From an uncultured Helicobacteraceae bacterium (GTDB lineage: Bacteria; Campylobacterota; Campylobacteria; Campylobacterales; Sulfurimonadaceae): a DNA stretch of 10,169 nt. Location: NCBI GenBank assembly GCA_903903705.1, contig CAIUZU010000128.1:1-10169 (forward strand). The letters run 5' to 3'. This document shows, piece after piece, positions 6,994-10,169 of this stretch; position 1 is the stretch's first letter, and each line of letters starts with the position of its first letter. The notes under the pieces were generated by a model. That model was given only the letters and a program-made list of their open reading frames with translations, did not search any database and had not been told where the DNA came from. The position numbers and the translations under genes are program-made.

Positions 6994-8709
6994 ATGTCCC
7001 TTAGCGTAGAGAACTACTTTAACCACTACTACCACTCTTTTTCAAAATTGCCGGATTTAGTTCGCATGACAACAATCTCTTTTTTTAAAAAAGTATTTCA
7101 TGAAGATGAGATAAATGATGTTTTGGTTAACAACAGGCATCTTGATGCGTTTGATTTTATCGAGTTTGTGCTGGATTATTTTAACATCGACATTGCGATA
7201 AATAAAAACCAGCTCCAAAGAATCCCCTCTTACGGAAGAGTCGTCATTATCGCAAACCATCCTCTTGGCGCACTCGATTCGCTTGCACTTTTAAATGTTA
7301 TAAAAGATGTGAGAAAAGATATAAAGATAGTCGCATCAAATTTTTTGAGTGAATTTAAAAATTTGGACGAGATCCTTATTCCGGTAGATAATGTAAACGC
7401 AAAGATGACAAGAAGTTCCGCAGAGGCTATTTATGATGCACTAAACAAAGATCAGGTGATTGTAATGTTTCCTTCCGGTGAAGTCAGCCGTGCAGGACTT
7501 GAGGGCATTAAAGACACGAAGTGGAAAAAAGGATTTTTAAAAATAGCACAAAAAACAGAGTCACCGATTTTGCCTATTTTTATAGATGCCAAAAATTCAA
7601 AAACATTCTACTTTCTCTCAATGCTAAACAAATCTTTAGCAACTGCCTTGATTCCGAATGAGATGTTTAAGTATTACAATAAAAAAATTGCATTTACCAT
7701 AGGTAAAAGTATTCCGTATGAGAGCTACTACACTCCATCAATCAGCATGGCGGATAGAGTTAAAATGATTCGTAAACATTTTTACATGATCTCTAAAAAT
7801 CAAAAAGGAATTTTTAAAACATATAACGGCATCGCACTTGCGCAAAATAGACAAGAGCTAAAAAAAGAGCTGGAAAATGCAAAACCTATCGGTGAGACGA
7901 CGGATGGCAAAAAAATCTATCTATACGCAAATGCAGGAGATAATGTTCTCATCAAAGAGATAGGCAGACTCAGAGAGATCAGTTTTCGTCAAGTTAAAGA
8001 GGGAAGCGGGAAGCAGAGAGATATAGATGATTTTGACTACTGCTATGAGCATATTATCCTATGGGATGAAAAGGATTTAGAGATTGTCGGCTCTTACCGT
8101 ATTGTAAAATCAAGCGAAATGATAGATGCTTACGGTGTGGACGGACTCTACACCTCGACTCTTTATCGATTTGATAAAACATTTGACAAATATTTTTCAA
8201 GCTCCATAGAACTGGGGCGCAGTTTTATTCAGCCAAAGTATTGGAATTCAAGAGCGCTTGATTATTTGTGGCAGGGAATAGGGGCATATCTTAGATCAAA
8301 TCCCGATATCAGATATATGTTCGGATGCGTCAGCATATCTGCTTCTTACAGCGAAGATGCTATGGCACTCTTAGTCTATTTTTATACAAACTATTTCGGT
8401 GCAGAAACAAAAAGCGTAAAACATCGTGATAGTTACGTTGTACCTGAATCAAAAAAACAAAAATATGATGAACTCTTCTTTAAAAATGATTATGCAAAAG
8501 ATTTGATAACTTTAAAACGAGAGCTCGGTCTGATGGGTTATGTAATTCCGACACTGTTTAAACAATATAGTGAATTATGCGATGAGAGAGGAGTTGAATT
8601 TATTGATTTTGGAGTAGACAAAGGGTTCGGGAACTGTGTTGACGACTTTATATTGGTTGATATAGATAAATTAAAACCGCAAAAGAAGGGACGGTATTTA
8701 GGTAATTAG
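6994..8709 (+). CDS. Two-domain acyltransferase (PlsC-like + OlsB/GNAT-like), OlsF-type ornithine lipid synthase candidate
   Basis: This is a 571-aa protein. Residues 80-240 are a lysophospholipid acyltransferase domain: the NHPLGALD block (H89, D95; five residues between, as in the NHPFGGLD-type branch), FPSGEVSR (159-166) in place of FPEGTRS, and PILPIFI (191-197). Residues 310-500 resemble the OlsB/Acetyltransf_5 GNAT-like fold: IGRLREISFR, a central IVGSYRIV strand, ELGRSFIQPKYW (406-417), IGAYL and GCVSIS (444-449). In Serratia and Flavobacterium, OlsF has the same order and makes ornithine lipids by itself: the C-terminal domain N-acylates ornithine and the N-terminal domain O-acylates the product. 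That activity is inferred here. A COG3176 'hemolysin-like' acyltransferase acting on another amino acid is the alternative. It probably acts at the inner face of the cytoplasmic membrane. The ATG is three bases after the small upstream gene; a terminator follows directly. Confidence 0.8.
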   Translation: MSLSVENYFNHYYHSFSKLPDLVRMTTISFFKKVFHEDEINDVLVNNRHLDAFDFIEFVLDYFNIDIAINKNQLQRIPSYGRVVIIANHPLGALDSLALLNVIKDVRKDIKIVASNFLSEFKNLDEILIPVDNVNAKMTRSSAEAIYDALNKDQVIVMFPSGEVSRAGLEGIKDTKWKKGFLKIAQKTESPILPIFIDAKNSKTFYFLSMLNKSLATALIPNEMFKYYNKKIAFTIGKSIPYESYYTPSISMADRVKMIRKHFYMISKNQKGIFKTYNGIALAQNRQELKKELENAKPIGETTDGKKIYLYANAGDNVLIKEIGRLREISFRQVKEGSGKQRDIDDFDYCYEHIILWDEKDLEIVGSYRIVKSSEMIDAYGVDGLYTSTLYRFDKTFDKYFSSSIELGRSFIQPKYWNSRALDYLWQGIGAYLRSNPDIRYMFGCVSISASYSEDAMALLVYFYTNYFGAETKSVKHRDSYVVPESKKQKYDELFFKNDYAKDLITLKRELGLMGYVIPTLFKQYSELCDERGVEFIDFGVDKGFGNCVDDFILVDIDKLKPQKKGRYLGN

Positions 8710-8809
8710 TGTTACAAATCTACTTTTTGTAACTTTTTTATCTCAAAAAGTGTTTCTATCTTACACATAAGACTACATCATTAAAAAAAATGTGTAGTGT
8801 TTTGTAACA
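8710..8809. repeat. Repeated inverted arms TGTTACAAA / TTTGTAACA around the terminator
   Basis: The left terminator arm with its preceding base, TGTTACAAA (8710-8718), is also exactly complementary to TTTGTAACA at 8801-8809. The arm TTTGTAAC thus occurs twice (8726 and 8801). A further inverted pair, TACACAT (8762-8768) and ATGTGTA (8790-8796), lies between them. Alternative RNA foldings are possible. No function is known. Confidence 0.5.
8711..8739 (+). terminator. Rho-independent terminator after the acyltransferase gene
   Basis: GTTACAAA (8711-8718) pairs perfectly with TTTGTAAC (8726-8733) across a seven-base loop, and six T residues follow directly (8734-8739). It begins one base after the acyltransferase stop codon. 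The stem is AT-rich but has the right shape and position to end the operon ahead of nuo. Confidence 0.75.
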
Positions 8810-8852
8810 ACAATCATTTCAAATATCATCATAATCTTTTATTTAATACTCT

Positions 8853-8864
8853 TTTTGCTACAAT
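8853..8864 (+). promoter_or_regulatory. Predicted nuo operon promoter
   Basis: TTTTGC directly followed by TACAAT (-10 hexamer 8859-8864) matches the epsilonproteobacterial housekeeping pattern: a T-run and G ahead of the -10, with further AT-rich stretches upstream (TTTATTTAATACTC) in place of a -35 box. Transcription would begin near 8871, giving a leader of about 94 nt before nuoA. It lies well after the upstream terminator, so it should drive the complex I operon independently. Confidence 0.6.
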
Positions 8865-8964
8865 CTTTGCAACTGTTTTTTCTAAAAATATGTGAAAATA
8901 TTTAAGTCAAACGGCTTATGTTTTTGTGCGTTTTAAAACAATAATAATAACAAAGGTGGGTTAT

Positions 8965-9354
8965 ATGGAGCATATTAGTACTGCAAATCCGTATTTTGGG
9001 GTATTTGTACTTTTTCTCATAACATTTGGTGCATTTACGATGACGACAATTGTCGCTCGTTTAGCAAGTCGTGCATTGGCAGCTAAGAATAGTGAAAAAA
9101 TCAAATTGTCGGTTTATGAGTGTGGACCTGAGGTTACGAAACAGCCAAATAGAATCTCCCCTCAGTTTTATTTATTTGCACTGCTTTTTTTACTTTTTGA
9201 CGTAGAGATAGTTTTTATGTTTCCATGGGCAGTTGATTTTAAACTACTTGGATGGTTTGGTTTTGCAGAGATGTTAATGTTTATACTTTTATTAACAATC
9301 GGATTCGTATATGCATGGAAAAAAGGAGCACTTGAATGGCACAACATAAAGTAA
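8965..9354 (+). CDS. nuoA: NADH-quinone oxidoreductase (complex I) subunit A
   Basis: This 129-aa membrane protein has three hydrophobic helices (about 10-32, 66-89, 98-117). NuoA sits in the membrane arm of complex I next to the quinone site. The family signatures are present: YECGPE in the loop after TM1 (residues 51-56), [20 protein letters not shown] at the start of TM2 with the conserved acidic D79 and E81, and a [12 protein letters not shown] C-terminus. The ATG at 8965 is chosen because AAGGTGGG (8953-8960) lies four bases upstream. The in-frame GTG at 8926 would add 13 residues unlike any NuoA and has no ribosome-binding site. It is the first gene of the operon, and its end overlaps nuoB by 19 bp. 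Confidence 0.95.
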   Translation: MEHISTANPYFGVFVLFLITFGAFTMTTIVARLASRALAAKNSEKIKLSVYECGPEVTKQPNRISPQFYLFALLFLLFDVEIVFMFPWAVDFKLLGWFGFAEMLMFILLLTIGFVYAWKKGALEWHNIK

Positions 9355-9845
9355 ATTATACGCAAAACGGCGGTTTGCCGGTTGCACTTACAAGTATAGA
9401 CAAGATTGTAAACTGGGGGCGTTCAAACTCTATTTGGGCGCTTACTTACGGTCTTGCATGTTGCGGTATCGAGATGATGGCAAGCGGTGCTTCAAGATAT
9501 GACTTCGATAGATTCGGAACAATCTTTAGAGCGTCTCCCCGTCAAGCAGACGTTATGATAGTTGCAGGAACTTTGACGAAAAAACATGCTGAGTTTATCA
9601 AGAGACTTTATGATCAGATGACAGAGCCTAAATGGGTTATCTCTATGGGTTCATGTGCAAATACGGGCGGTATGTTTAACACTTATGCAACAGTTCAAGG
9701 CGTGGACAGAATTATTCCAGTGGACTTGTATCTTCCGGGCTGTGCGCCAAGACCTGAAACGCTTCAGTACGGTGTAATGTTACTGCAAAAGAAAATTCGT
9801 GCAAATCAAGCTTCAAGAGCGCAAAAAGCTAAAAGGTTAATGTAA
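9336..9845 (+). CDS. nuoB: NADH-quinone oxidoreductase (complex I) subunit B
   Basis: This 169-aa peripheral-arm subunit carries the terminal [4Fe-4S] cluster N2, which passes electrons to quinone. The four cluster ligands are visible: adjacent C42 and C43 in [12 protein letters not shown]107 in [11 protein letters not shown] and C136 in LPGCAPRPE. The conserved RYDFDRFG and [17 protein letters not shown] stretches also match the family. The ATG at 9336 has GGAG at 9325-9328, within the end of nuoA, which it overlaps by 19 bp. The stop shares one base with the start of nuoC (TAATG), so the three genes are translationally coupled. The C-terminal tail is short and basic. Confidence 0.97.
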   Translation: MAQHKVNYTQNGGLPVALTSIDKIVNWGRSNSIWALTYGLACCGIEMMASGASRYDFDRFGTIFRASPRQADVMIVAGTLTKKHAEFIKRLYDQMTEPKWVISMGSCANTGGMFNTYATVQGVDRIIPVDLYLPGCAPRPETLQYGVMLLQKKIRANQASRAQKAKRLM

Positions 9846-10169
9846 TGAGAGCTTATAAACCTAAAGACAATGTACAGGCAAAGCCGTACTATACGGATAG
9901 ATTTTATGTTTCCCCGCAAGTTCCGAAATTCGAAGTAGAGAGTGATGAAGTTTTTGCTCACGATTTGGAAGCGATAAAAGCAAAATTTGACGTTTTGGAT
10001 GCTTATATCCAAGTGGGTCAAATGGTTGTTTTCATCAATCCAAAAGACAACTATAAAGTCTTAGAACTCCTTAGAGATGAGCTTGAGTATGTTCAGTTAA
10101 GTGAGATGAGTGCGATTGATTGGTTGGCTGCTAGAGGCGGTTTTGAAGTTTTTTATCAGATGCTCAGCA
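9845..10169 (+). CDS. nuoC: NADH-quinone oxidoreductase (complex I) subunit C, N-terminal part, truncated by window edge
   Basis: The frame opens at the ATG formed by TAATG at 9845 and stays open to the right edge, giving 108 visible residues. The protein begins [20 protein letters not shown]. After a polar N-terminal extension it contains VLELLRDELEYVQLSEMSAIDWLAARGGFEVFYQML, which fits the NuoC/30-kDa subunit, where the strand-helix before SAIDWL is conserved. The 30-kDa signature further on lies outside the window. NuoC is part of the peripheral arm, near NuoD and NuoB. The position directly after nuoB supports the call. A separate nuoC, rather than a NuoCD fusion, cannot be confirmed from this part. 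Confidence 0.88.
   Translation, partial: MRAYKPKDNVQAKPYYTDRFYVSPQVPKFEVESDEVFAHDLEAIKAKFDVLDAYIQVGQMVVFINPKDNYKVLELLRDELEYVQLSEMSAIDWLAARGGFEVFYQMLS

Noticed and set aside
8926..8964. GTG at 8926 as an upstream start for nuoA
   Set aside because: It adds 13 residues not found in NuoA proteins and lacks a ribosome-binding site; AAGGTGGG directly precedes the ATG at 8965.

Overview
The window reads as chromosomal DNA of a low-GC Campylobacterota (epsilonproteobacterium), most like Sulfurimonas or a close relative. The organism call is inference. It rests on the AT-rich codon use, the epsilon-type promoters (TTTTNGNTATAAT-like -10 boxes with weak or absent -35 boxes), the NuoA/NuoB/NuoC sequence style, and the mix of housekeeping and conserved hypothetical genes. 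No mobile elements, CRISPR arrays, tRNAs or rRNAs were seen.

Layout. (1) 1-509 (+): 3' part of an ATPase-type gene with a winged-helix segment and a DUF4143-like nuclease-fold tail, cut by the left edge. (2) 499-1476 (-): a membrane acyltransferase of the Acyl_transf_3 family, converging on gene 1 with an 11-bp overlap of the 3' ends. (3) 1477-1599: a divergent promoter region with a 20-bp near-palindrome. (4) 1600-2908 (+): a putative lipoprotein, apparently translated from a leaderless mRNA, whose end overlaps the start of endonuclease IV (nfo). (5) 2960-6709 (+): a FadL-type outer-membrane transporter, an AAA ATPase with a TTG start and an Asn in place of the Walker B Asp, a guanine-deaminase-like nucleoside deaminase, and a YdhR-like small protein. 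All are tightly spaced and probably co-transcribed. (6) 6811-8709 (+): a 59-aa acidic protein, coupled to a 571-aa two-domain acyltransferase (PlsC-like N-terminus, OlsB/GNAT-like C-terminus). That architecture is the one known from the bifunctional ornithine-lipid synthase OlsF. A clear intrinsic terminator follows. (7) 8710-8964: a non-coding gap with a strong epsilon-type promoter. (8) 8965-10169 (+): nuoA, nuoB and the beginning of nuoC, the start of a respiratory complex I operon that runs off the right edge.

How the genes work together. The nuo genes encode a membrane subunit and two peripheral-arm subunits of one proton-pumping complex. The OlsF-like protein, the FadL porin and the Acyl_transf_3 protein all concern the cell envelope or lipids, but nothing in the sequence ties them into one pathway. 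Nfo repairs abasic sites in DNA and the deaminase belongs to purine salvage. Most of the window is ordinary chromosomal content. The parts most worth following up are the OlsF-like gene with its coupled small partner, the unusual AAA ATPase, and the predicted leaderless start.
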